Origin: Mastigamoeba balamuthi
Taxonomy: Eukaryota; Evosea; Mastigamoebida; Mastigamoebidae
DNA length: 64,000 nucleotides
Assembly (NCBI GenBank): GCA_902651635.1
Contig: CACRSC010000053.1
Span: 124,001-188,000, forward strand
Direction: 5' to 3'
Positions 12,178 to 22,843 of the stretch are shown here, one piece after another. Both the position numbers and the translations under genes were made by a program. Position 1 is the first letter of the stretch; every line of letters begins with the position of its first letter. Below the pieces are notes generated by a model that was not told where the DNA came from, made no database searches, and saw only the letters and a list, made by a program, of their open reading frames with translations.

Positions 12178-13077
12178 CGGCAGGGCGGGGCAGAGGCCGC
12201 TCACGCATGCACCAGGTCTTGCCGACGGCCGTCCAGCTGTCCTCGCACTTGCAGTGGTCGGAGCACCCGAGCGGCCCGTCTGGCGCGGCACGGTGTGACC
12301 CGTCAGCAGACTCCCAATGGGCCCGGAGGCGAAAGAGGCGCAAGGGGACTAACCGCATTCCTCCCCAGCGTCGAGCCTGCTGTTGCCGCAGAGCCCCGTG
12401 ATCGTGAAGCTGCGCGTGGCCGAGTGTGCTACCAGCGCCTCCACGTGCCACGTGTAGCTGCCCGGCCTCAGCGTCAGCACCCTGCTGTCGCGCTCGAGCC
12501 AGAACAGCATGGGCAGCCAGTCGCCATCGCGCTGCACCACCAGCGTCACCAGTGGCCACTCGCTCTTCCAGCTGAAGTTGACGGCCGTCCGCGACGTGTT
12601 GAGCGAGTCGATGACCGCGCTGTCCGCGGGCCACGTAAGGTTCGGCTCATCCGGGATGAGGTCTGCTGTGCCACGTGCGCTGCGGTTGACCACGCCGAAC
12701 GACGCCTCTGCTCCGCCGCCCCCGAAGCCGTTGCGGAACCGGCGCAAAAGCGAAAGCGAACGCTGCGCCACGTCACCGAGCGACCTGCAGTCGGCGGCAA
12801 CGCCCCGGGAGGCAGGCGAGAACCGCCAGGCCGCGCAGGCTGCGTCGCTGCAGCAGAGCGCAGCGCACTCTGCCGCCGTCGACGGGCTGCCCAGCGGCGC
12901 AGACCAGCCGGCGTCGGCGTCCCAGCCGGTGCGCCGGGCCGGAGGCGACGACACGCACGAGCCGCCGGCGACGGCGGCGGGGGAGGCAGCAGCGCCGCGC
13001 GCCAGCGGGAGGCAGCAGCAGGCCGCGGGGACGAGCAGGAGGAGGACGGGGAGAGCGGGGCGGGTGCGCATGTGCAT
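9285..13077 (-). CDS. TKL receptor kinase 1 (Cys-rich ectodomain, TM, ASH-like domain, kinase)
   Basis: Nine exons: 12354-13077, 12205-12279, 11338-12105, 11131-11279, 10951-11046, 10031-10884, 9848-9960, 9619-9773, 9285-9587; 1078 aa. Signal peptide, then a globular ectodomain, a DUF4215-like CGNSRLDAGEEC unit, and about ten PSI/CXXC-like modules to about 600. TM about 633-657 is followed by Arg-rich sequence, then an ASH/MSP-like beta domain about 695-790 (IDFGDPLDVG...), then a TKL kinase. Kinase motifs are GRGAMGVVYAG, VAVKEV, HRDLKPEN, SDFGESR and GTPVYMAPE, so it should be active. The layout matches Entamoeba TMK proteins. Intron 11047-11130 uses a GC donor. Intron 12106-12204 holds a GA/GACA microsatellite. 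Divergent from the CXXC receptor at 13724. Confidence 0.88.
12133..12176. repeat. (GA)n/(GACA)n microsatellite in a TKL kinase 1 intron
   Basis: A dinucleotide GA run passes into a tetranucleotide GACA run. It lies wholly inside intron 12106-12204. Confidence 0.9.
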
Positions 13078-13723
13078 GAGAGATGCAGTGGGCTGACTGG
13101 GCGGTTGGGCAAACTATCAGGTGGTTTTCTCGGGGTGTGGGGATCGGCTTGGTGCCTGCGGAGGGAAAAATGAAGGAAGTTTCAGCAGTCGGATCTGGAA
13201 AAACGCGTCATATTACAGATTCTATCAAGCAAGCCACACCCGAGGACCGGGCACAGAAGGGGAACAGGGGTTCCCTGCCCTTGCGAGACGGATCAATTGG
13301 GATATGACAAAGGATGTTGAGAATTGACCGAGAAACGGTGACGGTCTCTGCAACGTGGTGACTGTGCACCACCAAGAGGCGGGCAAGACAGACAAGACCG
13401 TCATCAGCGGCCAGCCAGGCATCTCCCTGGCGACCTCTGAGGCTGTCGGATCTGTCGATTCCGTATCTAGTCTTCATTGCTTTGCCGCATCATTTCCGCA
13501 GCCTCGCTGCGACATCGAGGCGGCGCCGCGGCTGCACCATACTGATCGCTTTGGTTCAGTATTATGAGGGCGGGCGGAGGCGGAACCCCTTCTGCTCCCG
13601 TGATTGAATATTCCGATTCGATTGGTATCAGGGCGAATCTTAGGCGAGATACTATCCGCGGACACACCAGAACTAGAGCGCTGGGACCCAGTGCGTGGCC
13701 TGTCGGCCCACTGCCCACTGCCA
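13078..13723. promoter_or_regulatory. Divergent promoter region between TKL kinase 1 and the CXXC receptor
   Basis: A 646-bp head-to-head gap, less GC-rich than the genes. No coding exon or named element was recognised. Short open frames on both strands have no features of real exons. Confidence 0.4.
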
Positions 13724-16700
13724 ATGCTCTGCCTGGCTGTGGCGGTATCCGCCCTGCTGCTCTCCGCCCCCGCCCTGTCCCAGTCCTGCGCAGCCAACGC
13801 GACGCCCACGCACAGTGCGCCCACACACACACCGCCGCGTTCTCCGGTTTTTCAGTGCACGGAAAAATCCCTTCGCTGAGCCATGAACTGTTTTATTTTT
13901 GTCCCTGAATCAGCGTCACCGGTTTCACAACGCGCGCAGGCACGCTGCTGTTCACCGGCAAGGTCGGCCTGCGGGTGCAGGCTCCGGGGAGGTTCTGGCG
14001 TGTGCTGAGCGTCTGCTGGAAGGCCCCGTTCGTGGTCGAGTGCGCCACCTTTCCCAAATAGCAAAACGCATAAATGACGCCACAGCCCCGTCACTTTTCT
14101 TCTCCGGTTTTGCATCGGGTCATGACATCGGCGCTGCGTGATCGCCCTGTGTGCGTGCTTGGTGTGCGTCCTGCAGGGGAGCAAACCCGTCGGGGCCGTG
14201 GATAACAGTGTCGCTGCGCCCAGAGGCCGTGCGCAGCGGGCGCCCAGAGCCCGGGGCCATCTCGACGGACCTGGGCAGCCGCGGCGAACTGCAGTACACC
14301 GAGAGCCCGTGGCACTCGATCTCGCTGTGGCCCGCGGTGCGCCCGGTGCTGCAGTCGCGGCGGGCGTGGGTGGTGCTCTCGCACGGCACGGCGCCGATAG
14401 ACATGCACCTGTCGTCGCTGCAGCGGGCGGCGACGCTCTACTCGCTCGGCTCGGGCGAGTTCACGTGGCAGGCGCCACCCACCGAGTTCCTCATCTCCGC
14501 CAACACGGTCGAGGGTGCGCAAGCCTTCCCTGAGGCTCTGGTAGCGCTTTTCGACGGGTTTCGCTAGCTCTGGAAGCTTCTGGGAGGACCCCGCACCAGG
14601 CCGCACCGGGAACCCATCCAGGCAGCTTGTTTTGACCCCATATGTGCGTGCAGTGTGCCACAACTGCGACATGTGCTCAGAGGATACGGCAGAGTGCCTG
14701 TCGTGCCTGACGGGCTACGGGTGGAACAGCAACAAGACGTGCACGAGGTGTCCTCGCAACACGTTCAGCTACGGCGGTAACGAGCAGTGCGAAGGTGCGC
14801 CACAGAACCCGGCAGCCGGGAGGGGTCTCACAGAGAGTCTAGAGTGCGATCTCGCGCAGAACTGCACGGCCTGCGACCCCGAATACGGCGGCTGCTCGCA
14901 GTGCATCGCGGGGCACGGGCTCAACGACTACAGCGAGTGCGTGGCATGCACGGGAAACACATGGAGCGACGGCTCGTCAGAGTGCAAAGGCGCGTCATCG
15001 CCGTGCAGCCAGCAGACACCCGCTGACCGCACTGCGCAACAGTCGGGAAGGACCACTGCCTTGTGAGTGCGCACACGTCGCCAGCATGCGTCCAGTGCGA
15101 GGAGGGCGCTGGGCTCTACGACGGCGAGTGCGTGCCCTGCACCAACGGCACGTACAGCCTCGGCACGACCCCGTGCCACGGTACGGCACAGCCTCCTCGG
15201 CTGTCTGCAGCGCCGGTACTCAACTGTCTCGCAGCGTGCCTCGGTGACTGTCCTCGCTGCACGGCCGGGTACGGCTGGAGCAATGGATACTGTACCGCCT
15301 GCAGTGCCCGCATGCACAGCGACGGCGTAGGGCCGTGCCAATGTACGTGACAAGCGCAGTGGCTTGTTCGTTCTGATGGCTTTATGGTTTCAGATTGCAC
15401 AATGGGCCCGCACTGCAGTGAGTGCAGCGCTGCCAGCGGCAACTGCACCGCCTGCCAGAGCCCCTACGTGCTGCGACCCGTCGGAGATTGCATCTACTGC
15501 GGAGTGGGTGCGGCGTGGAACGGGACCTCCTGCATCGGTATGCCACACAGCGGCGCCCTCGTCTGCTGCTGACCAGCTGCTCTCTTTCCCCTTGCTGGCA
15601 GAATGCGGGGCGCAGTGCCTCGTCTGTTCGCCCGGTGGACGGAACGAGTGCCTCGAGTGCGACAGAGGATTCGGGCTGCTCAACGGAGTGTGCTCAGCGT
15701 GCAATCAGTCCACGTTCAGCAACGGGACCACTTGGTGCAATGGTGCGCCCCCACACAGCGTCGTCTGTCTGTGCGCCCTCTGACATAGCATGCGGCGGGC
15801 AGATTGCGGATGCCCTGAATGCAATGCCTCCGACGGACAGTGCACTGTGTGCGACGCTGGAAAGGAGCTCACTAATGGGGCCTGTTTCGAGTGCTCGACG
15901 GGATTCTGGAGTGCGGAGGGGCAGCCCTGCGAGGGTAAGTCGGTCCCATTGCACTCGAAACACCCTAAGCGTCTGCGCAGAAACGCACTGCGTTCTGTTC
16001 AACACAAGTCGGGGCAAGTGCGACAACTGCTCCGCCGGGTTCTTCCTCGACGACGGCCAGTGCAACGCGTGCTCGTCCGGAGAGTGGGGTGACGGCACAG
16101 TTTGTAGAAGTGCGCTGGCTATTTGTCCAAAAGCGCCCCACTTAACCCACCCTCGCAGTTTGCTCTCTGCACTGCGCTGCCTGCTCCACCGAGTCCAACT
16201 GCACCGCGTGCGAGAGCCCGTTCGTTCTGGACGACACCCGCTGTGTGACCGCTGGTGCGCTCGGCCGGAGCAACTCGACGCTGACGACCGCGCTGGTCGT
16301 CGGCCTCTGCGGTGCCGTGTCGGTTGTGCTCGTGGCCGCCGCTGCCGTCGGTGCCATCGTGTACGCCATCAAGTGCGCAGGGGACTTTGATTGGTCGGTG
16401 CGTTTGAGGTGCCTGACCCTCGTTGCAGGAAGCGCCAGGCGCGGTTCAGGGACTCGCGGATGGACTCGGTGCTGACGGTCATCGAGCCGCACGTCAAGAC
16501 CGTGGACCCCAACGCACCGCAGACGGACCTGATGTCGCTCGACGCGCGGTCGCTGAACAACGTGCAGGAGGCGATGATGATCATGGCCATCGACACGGTG
16601 GGCGTCGCTTCGGCCACGATGCCCACAGATCCCGCCGTAAAGTGCGCGGGCGTCTCGGAGCCGGCCCTGCTGGCCCTGGGGTTCCGCGCCTGGCCGTCCG

Positions 16701-16726
16701 ACCCCGCGCAGCGCGGCTCCCTGTGA
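13724..16726 (+). CDS. Single-pass receptor with tandem CXXC modules, no kinase
   Basis: Thirteen exons: 13724-13814, 13940-14039, 14177-14514, 14654-14794, 14834-14989, 15043-15180, 15235-15342, 15394-15537, 15602-15742, 15803-15934, 15981-16109, 16159-16393, 16429-16726; 716 aa. A signal peptide (LAVAVSALLLSAPALS) is followed by a globular region and nine furin/VSP-like Cys modules of the form C..C....C..C..GY/F...C..C, each about 36-52 aa. TM about 583-610 and a 105-aa cytosolic tail without a known domain follow. Exons 4-11 are all multiples of three with phase-1 ends and carry one module each. The start and exon 2 are the least certain. Intron 14990-15042 uses a GC donor. It looks like the ectodomain of TKL kinase 1 without the kinase, so it could be a co-receptor, decoy or surface protein. 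Confidence 0.78.
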
Positions 16727-17027
16727 TCACCCGCTCACTTCCTTTCTCTCGTCGCGTTCTCAAACGAATATTCACTATAGCGTCATTGCGTGTCTTACCG
16801 TCACGGGACCCCCTTCTGTGCGGAGGCAGAGAGAAACGAGGGTTGCTGTGGCGGTCGGTCAGTTCGTGATGGCTGCTCGATGTTGCTTAATTTAGTACGA
16901 ACAAAAAAGCAGAGGTGTATGAACGGGCGACCAGAGAAGAGAGCACAGGCGGGGATGGCGGGAGAGCGGTGGGGGAGAGAGGAGGGGGGGTGGGTCTGTG
17001 AACAGTGAGCAAGTGCGGCCACCGCCC
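16727..17027. other. Convergent intergenic space
   Basis: 301 bp between the 3' ends of the CXXC receptor and MED13. Nothing recognised. Confidence 0.5.
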
Positions 17028-17065
17028 TCACGACGTTCGGTGGTCCCCCAGCTGCCCGCCAAGCG

Positions 17066-17097
<32 letters not shown>

Positions 17098-20000
17098 GCC
17101 ATCGACCCCGCGCCCGCCGCCATCGCGGGCGCTAGCTGCACGAGCCTCAGCATGCGCTGCACGACGTCGACGTGGAACGGCAGCGCGGCCCTGCGCGGCC
17201 CCAGCGCGCTCGCGCTCGTGCCCGCGAACGAGAGCCCGTGCAGCTGCCGCGCGACGGCCCTGAGCTGCTCGGCCGGCGGCGCCGCGCAGAGCAGCGACTG
17301 CTTGTGCAGCGCGACCTTGTACGTCAGCGTCGCCGCGACGGGCGGCGACGACGAGCTGCAGGGCGGTCCCGGCGGGGGCTGCGGGCCCGTCTCGGTCGTG
17401 ACGAAGAGCGAGCAGAGCGCCGGGGCGCACCAGAGGTCGGCCTCGTACGCGCAGGTCTGCCCGACGGCGTAGGCGAGCGTGCGCGGCTGCTGGCCCTGCG
17501 CCGACGAGGCGAAGAGCAGCTGCGACTCGGGCACGACGCGCAGCGAGCACAGCGCGGCGCTCGAGGCCTCGGTGCCCTTGAGCGCCTCGAACTCGCGGCG
17601 CGGCACGGCGCCGAGCCGCGTGACGACGACCTCGGGGAGCTGGCCGGGCACCAGCGCCCGCAGCGAGCGGTACCACTCGGCCACAGACGCGCGCACGAGG
17701 CCCTCGAGCGACTGCACGGGCGGCGCCAGCTGCACGGCCTGCACCTCGAGCAGCTCGCCTGCGCTGTCCGTGATGGCCGAGACGATCCAGCGGGCCCCCG
17801 GCGACATCGCGTAGCACACGTGCGCCGGCCTGCCCTGCCACTGCCGCGTCCACGACGGCGCCAGCGCCACCGCCGGCTCGTACAGCAGCCACTGCTGCTG
17901 CTGGCCCTGCGCCTGCGCCTGCGCCTGCTGCTGGCCCTGCGGGGGCCGCGGCGGGAGGCCCCCGGCGTTGGGCGGCGAGTACCTGCGGAGGCGCGAGTAG
18001 ACGCAGAGCGCGAGGTCGCGCAGGGCCGAGCACGAGGGGACGTTGCCCGAGGGCCCCAGCGAGACGGGCTGCACGACGAGCGACCACCACTCGCCGCGCG
18101 GGGCGCCGGCGGCGAGCGCCGAGCGCAGCGCGATGTCGAAGCGCGCGGTCGTGACGACCGACGCCTCGGTCGACAGCGAGGCCGCGGGCAGCACGAGGTA
18201 GACGACGACGCAGAGGTTCTCCTGGTACACGCGCGCCGTCGGGCGCAGCGACTCGGCGACCTCGCGCGCGGCCCTCGCGTAGTCGGCGTCCGAGACGACG
18301 CGCAGCGCCGCGTCGACGGGCCTGTGGCGCCCGAGGTTGCAGGCCTCGTAGACCGCGCTGAGGTCGCGCAGCAGCGACTGCACTGTGTACTCGGCCATGC
18401 CCGGGGCCGTGCCGGGCAGGCGCTGCGAGCCCGCGACGGCGTAGTAGCGCACGTTCTTGCGCGGGGCAAAGGGCTCGAGCTGCGACTTCTCCCAGAGGTG
18501 CAGCCACGAGGCGTCGGCCTCGAGCCACGCGCCGCACTGGCCCACGACGACGGGCGGCGCCGCGAGCTCCTCGACCGCGTCGAAGCCCTGCGCGGACCCC
18601 ACGTGCTCACGCAGCGGCCGCACCATCTCGACGCCCGCGCCGCCGCCGGGCGCTGCGAACTCGAGAACCGTCGAGCGCAGTTCCGAGAGCACCGACCGCG
18701 AGAGCTCCAGCGGGCACGCGTCGCCGGGGTCCTGCGCGCTGGCCACGTAGCCGCACGCGCAGGCGCCCGCGGGCCGCGCGGAGGGCTGCGCGCAGAGGTC
18801 GTCGAGCTCGAACGCGGGGTCCGTCGCCAGCAGCGCGAGCTCGTCGCGGACCAGCGCGTCGACGGGCGCCGCGGGCTCGGGGACGCCGGCGCACGACAGC
18901 GTCGTGCAGAAGCAGCAGTGCGGGCAGCAGCACGGCCGCGGGCCGTTCATCGGCGGCGCCGCCTCCTGCGCGTGCAGCAGAGCGAGCGCCGCGCTGCGCT
19001 GCGTCTCCTCGAGGCGCAGGACGTCCTCCACAAGCTCCGCGCCGCCACCGCCGCTGCCGACGCCGACGCCGCCCTCTGGGCGGGCGCGCAGCTGGGCGGG
19101 CGTCGACACTGCGTGCTGCTCGCTGCTGGGCGTCCCCGCGAACTGCAACTGCAGCTGCGCGGGCGGCGGTGCCGGGGTCGCGTCCTCCGTCTCCGACGAG
19201 CTGCTGTCGTAGTCGTCCACGACGCGCTGGCGCTTGCGCGGTGGCGCCGCCTGGTGCGACGCGCTGCTCCCTGTGCGGTCGGGCTGCTGCGTGGGCGAAG
19301 ACCCCAGCGTGGCGGCCGCCTTGTGCGCCGGCGTGCACACGCGCTGCTGCTGCTGCGACTGCGGCTGCTGCAGCTGCGCGGGGTACAGCGTGCCGATGGC
19401 CCCGTTGGGCAGCGGGGCCCTGCTGGGCATCGGCCCGCGGTGCGACGCCCCGTGCGTGAGCAGCAGCGCGCTGCCCGAGCCCCTGTAGCGCGGCAGCACG
19501 TTGGGCACCGCGCGCACCGACGGCCTGTGCAGCGAGAAGAACGTCGGCGGGTTCACGACGACCATCGGTGGCGAGAGCGGCGCCGCCGCCGCGTCCCCGT
19601 CATCCCCGGCCCGCATCTGCCCGTCCTGTCCTCCCGCCCGCCCCGCACCCCCGTCCATGTGCGCAAACAGGTCCTGCAGCGACGAAAGCGATGAGAGCCG
19701 GGCCAGAGACGACGCGAGGAAGGGAGAGGAACCTGGAAGTCCTCGTCGCCGAGCCCCGCGTCCTCGTTCTCGAGCTGCTCGAGCTGTGGCCGCAGCGTAG
19801 GCGTCGGCGCCGCGGCGGCAGGCACGGCCGCTCCGGGTAGTGCGAGCGGCGTGCGCGCGCCGTAGACGACGGGGCTCGAGGCCGCGAGCACCTGCGACGT
19901 GTAGAGCAGCTGCGCGGGGGCCGTCTGCGGGTTCGGGTAGCTCTGCTGCTGCTGCTGCTGTGCCAGCGTCTGTGCCTGATGTGCGGCCATCATCTGAACG

Positions 20001-21822
20001 TGCTGCTGCTGCTGCTGCTGCAGGAGCGCCGCCTGCAGCGCCGTCATCGAGCCCGTGGGGGGCCCGGGCGGCGGGGTGCCCACGCCGGCCTGCCCTCTGC
20101 GCTGGTAGGCCCCCGACGCCCCGGGCGGCGACATCAGCGGCGTCGCGCCCCCGCCCTGCGGCGACCCCGCGTACCCGCACCCGAGCTGCTGTGTGCCGTA
20201 CTGCGCGGACCCCTGTGCGTCGGCCTCGCAGACCGCCGCGTACAGCAGCGCCTGGAACCCCGCGTCCGTGATGCCGTTGGCCGCCAGCAATCGCAGCTGC
20301 CGCGGCTGCTGCTGCTGCTGCGCCTCGGGCGCCTGCAACGCGAAGACGAGGCCGGCGGGGAACCGCAGCGACACGCCGTCGATCGACACACGCAACGCAG
20401 GGGCCGCCGAGGGGCGCGGCGAGCGCAGGCCGTGCCAGTCGTCCCACGCGCGCTCGAGGTCGCCAGTTGCGTCGGGCTCAGCGGGGCCGCGAAGCGTCCC
20501 GGCGTCGCCGTTGGTCGCCACGAGCACCGAGGTGCCCGGCGTGCAGTCGGCGCTGGCCGCGTGGATGTGCCGCCTGTGCACCGCCGCGTGCACCCACACG
20601 GAGCCGCCGCTCAGGAACGACGCGAGCGCCACGCAGACCGACGACCTGTCCTGCGCTTCGAGGCTGGATTTGCGCCGGCCGCGGGGCCACACGCGCAGAC
20701 GTTAAGCTCCAATAAAAAACGCCCAGGCACGCAATATGGCGTCATATCGGACGGGAGAGAAAATGGGTGGGGAGGGGCTGGGAGGGGCTTACCTTGGCCG
20801 CATGGCTGGCGGTATACATCGCACGAACGACGTCCCCAATCGCACGAACCCTGATCGGTGCATTCCCCTGCGCAGGGCAAACCGTCAGGAGATGTCTAGG
20901 GCCAACGGCACGAAGAGTCCCACACGGGCCCACACGCCATGCACTCATACGCCGCAGGCCAACACAGACCAGCCGCAGCCACATCGCGGATCACAGACAG
21001 TACAAGAGACACACACGCACACACACATACACGCAGACGCACCTCTCGAGGAGGTTGCGGAGGGCACAGAAGAACGTCGGCGCCGCCCGCTCGTCCAGCG
21101 GCCCGGTGGAGCAGACCTCGAGGGCGGCGAGCTCCTGGACCCTCTCCCGGGCGCGCGCCCTGTGCTCGTCGCCCCAGTAGAACGCCACGAGCTCCTTGGC
21201 CCTCACGCCGCCCCTGCCCGCCCCCCTCTGCTGCGCCCCCGCGTGCTGCTGCTGCTGCTGCAGGCCCCCCGCCGTCAGCCTCTGGTGCAGCGCCGCCACC
21301 GTCGCGCGCGACGAGGGCCTCGCGGGCGCCGGCGTCGTCGTGGGGGCGGACGTCGGCGCCGCGGCAGAGGAGGTCAGCTGCTGGAGCTGCTGGAGCTGCG
21401 AGAGGGGCGCTGGGATCGGGGGCCTGTGCCTGCGCCACATGCACGCGACGCCCGCGTCCAGCAGCGCCCGGAACGCCCGCAGCACCGCGTCCGAGCCCCC
21501 CGCGCCCCGCGCTGCCTCTGGCGGCGCCAGCACCTCCGCCCGCACCTCCGCCGTCGCCGCCTGCGCCCCGCCCCGCTCAGTAGGGAGAAGGAGAGAGAGA
21601 GAGAGAGAGAGCACAGAGTGGAGGGAGAGAGGAGCGCACGAGGCGGAACGTGTTGGGCAGCGCCGAGGAGGACCACGAGGGCGCCGAGGACGGCGGCGGC
21701 GGCTGCTGCGCGGACGAGGAGGAGGAGGAGGAGGCGGTCTGCTGCTGCTGCTGCTGCTGGGCGTAGGCGGCGGCGTCGGGGGGAGCGCTGCAGTCCTGCT
21801 GTGCGCGCGGCTGCGGGATCAT
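17028..21822 (-). CDS. MED13: Mediator complex subunit 13 (CDK8 module)
   Basis: Five exons: 21640-21822, 21043-21560, 20793-20867, 19733-20663, 17028-19673; 1450 aa. The N-terminal MED13 domain is recognisable around SLEAQDRSSVCVALASFLSG and VWVHAAVHRR. The C-terminal signature is AVYEACNLGRHRP, followed by ENLCVVVYLVLP and LPFHVDVVQRM near the end. MED13 bridges the CDK8-cyclin C-MED12 kinase module to core Mediator in the nucleus. The middle is low-complexity, with several polyQ runs, a KRQRV basic patch and a Ser/Asp-rich acidic stretch. At 1450 aa it is shorter than animal MED13 (about 2200 aa). The 75-nt exon 20793-20867 keeps phase and joins the N-terminal domain. The acceptor of exon 2 could alternatively be 15 nt upstream. 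Confidence 0.85.
17067..17097. repeat. CTG/CAG trinucleotide repeat encoding polyQ near the MED13 C-terminus
   Basis: Ten tandem CTG units on the plus strand, read as Gln on the coding strand. Other shorter CAG tracts occur through the same gene. Confidence 0.9.
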
Positions 21823-22843
21823 CGCGACGACGACGACGACGTGTACCGCGCGCGCGTGTGCGCTCTGTCTAGTCCGCGCGGGGAGTGGCGGAGGTGGGGA
21901 GAGAGCGAGCGAGCGAGAGGGGGGTGTGTGCGTGTGTGTGCGCGCGTGTATGTGTTTGCGCTGGCGGCTTTGGCTGCTGGGCCCTCTCTGGTGGCTGCGG
22001 GGGGGCCCCCACGTCGGTGCGCGCTGCTGCTGCTGCTGCTGCGGGGGGGGCGGCTGCTGGTAGCGCGCGGGGGGTGCCGGCTCCGTGTGACCCGGCTGGG
22101 ACGGCGGCTCTGGGACAGGAGCGGACTTCGCGTTTGATTGAAGCCCGCGCTGTGTTTTAGAGGGGGGCAGCGGCCGAGCACCTTTTAATCCACAAAATCT
22201 TCTTTCAAAAACGCGAGATCTGACGTCATGTGCCAGCGCGCGCGCCTCCCTCGGGTCCTGTGGCCCCGCTGCTCGCCACTGCACCGCCCTCTGCTCGTAG
22301 GCGCGTCTCGGAGCGCTGGTGAGGGGGCTGCTGTGGCTGGGCCACCTGCCCCCATGTCAGCACTACTGTGGGACGTGCAGTGTGACTGCTGGCAGGAAAG
22401 GGTGCAGCCCAAAGACAGCCGCCGTGTGCAGCAAAGCCACCAATCCATCGCCGGCACTGCGGAATACCGGAAGTAGAGAAAAAGGGCGGGGGGGATGGCA
22501 TTTCGGCGGATGGGATGGTGGTGTTTTGGAATGTCTGACACACGGCGAGGGATATTGTTGTTGGTGGGTGGTGTGTCCCTGCATGGGATGCCAGTCATAA
22601 CGAGTGTGGTGTGAGGTGTGCCGTCCTACCATATCAAGCGCGCTCTGCACCCCGCAACCCCCCATCCGCTGGGGCCCCCCTCCCCCCGCAGTGGCCTCGC
22701 CCGCACTCGGGTAGCAATGCAGGCGCAAGCAACAGGGGGAGAAGACGGCCACAGAGGGGAAGGGAAGGCTGGGCGGGCAGCAGCACGGGAGGACTACGGG
22801 CACGGCAGGGCCCCCCAAGCCAGGCTGCGAGAGAGGCGTGCTG
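21823..22843. other. Intergenic between MED13 and PAK
   Basis: About 1 kb upstream of MED13 and downstream of PAK. Contains GT-rich and CTG-rich simple sequence around 21900-22060. No exon with coding character was recognised. Confidence 0.45.

Noticed and set aside
14654-16158. Regularly spaced similar units suggesting a repeat array or CRISPR
   Set aside because: The units are Cys-module exons with different DNA sequences separated by introns, not identical direct repeats.
17172-19694. 840-codon plus-strand open frame
   Set aside because: Antisense to MED13, Arg-rich with no domain; a shadow of high GC coding sequence.
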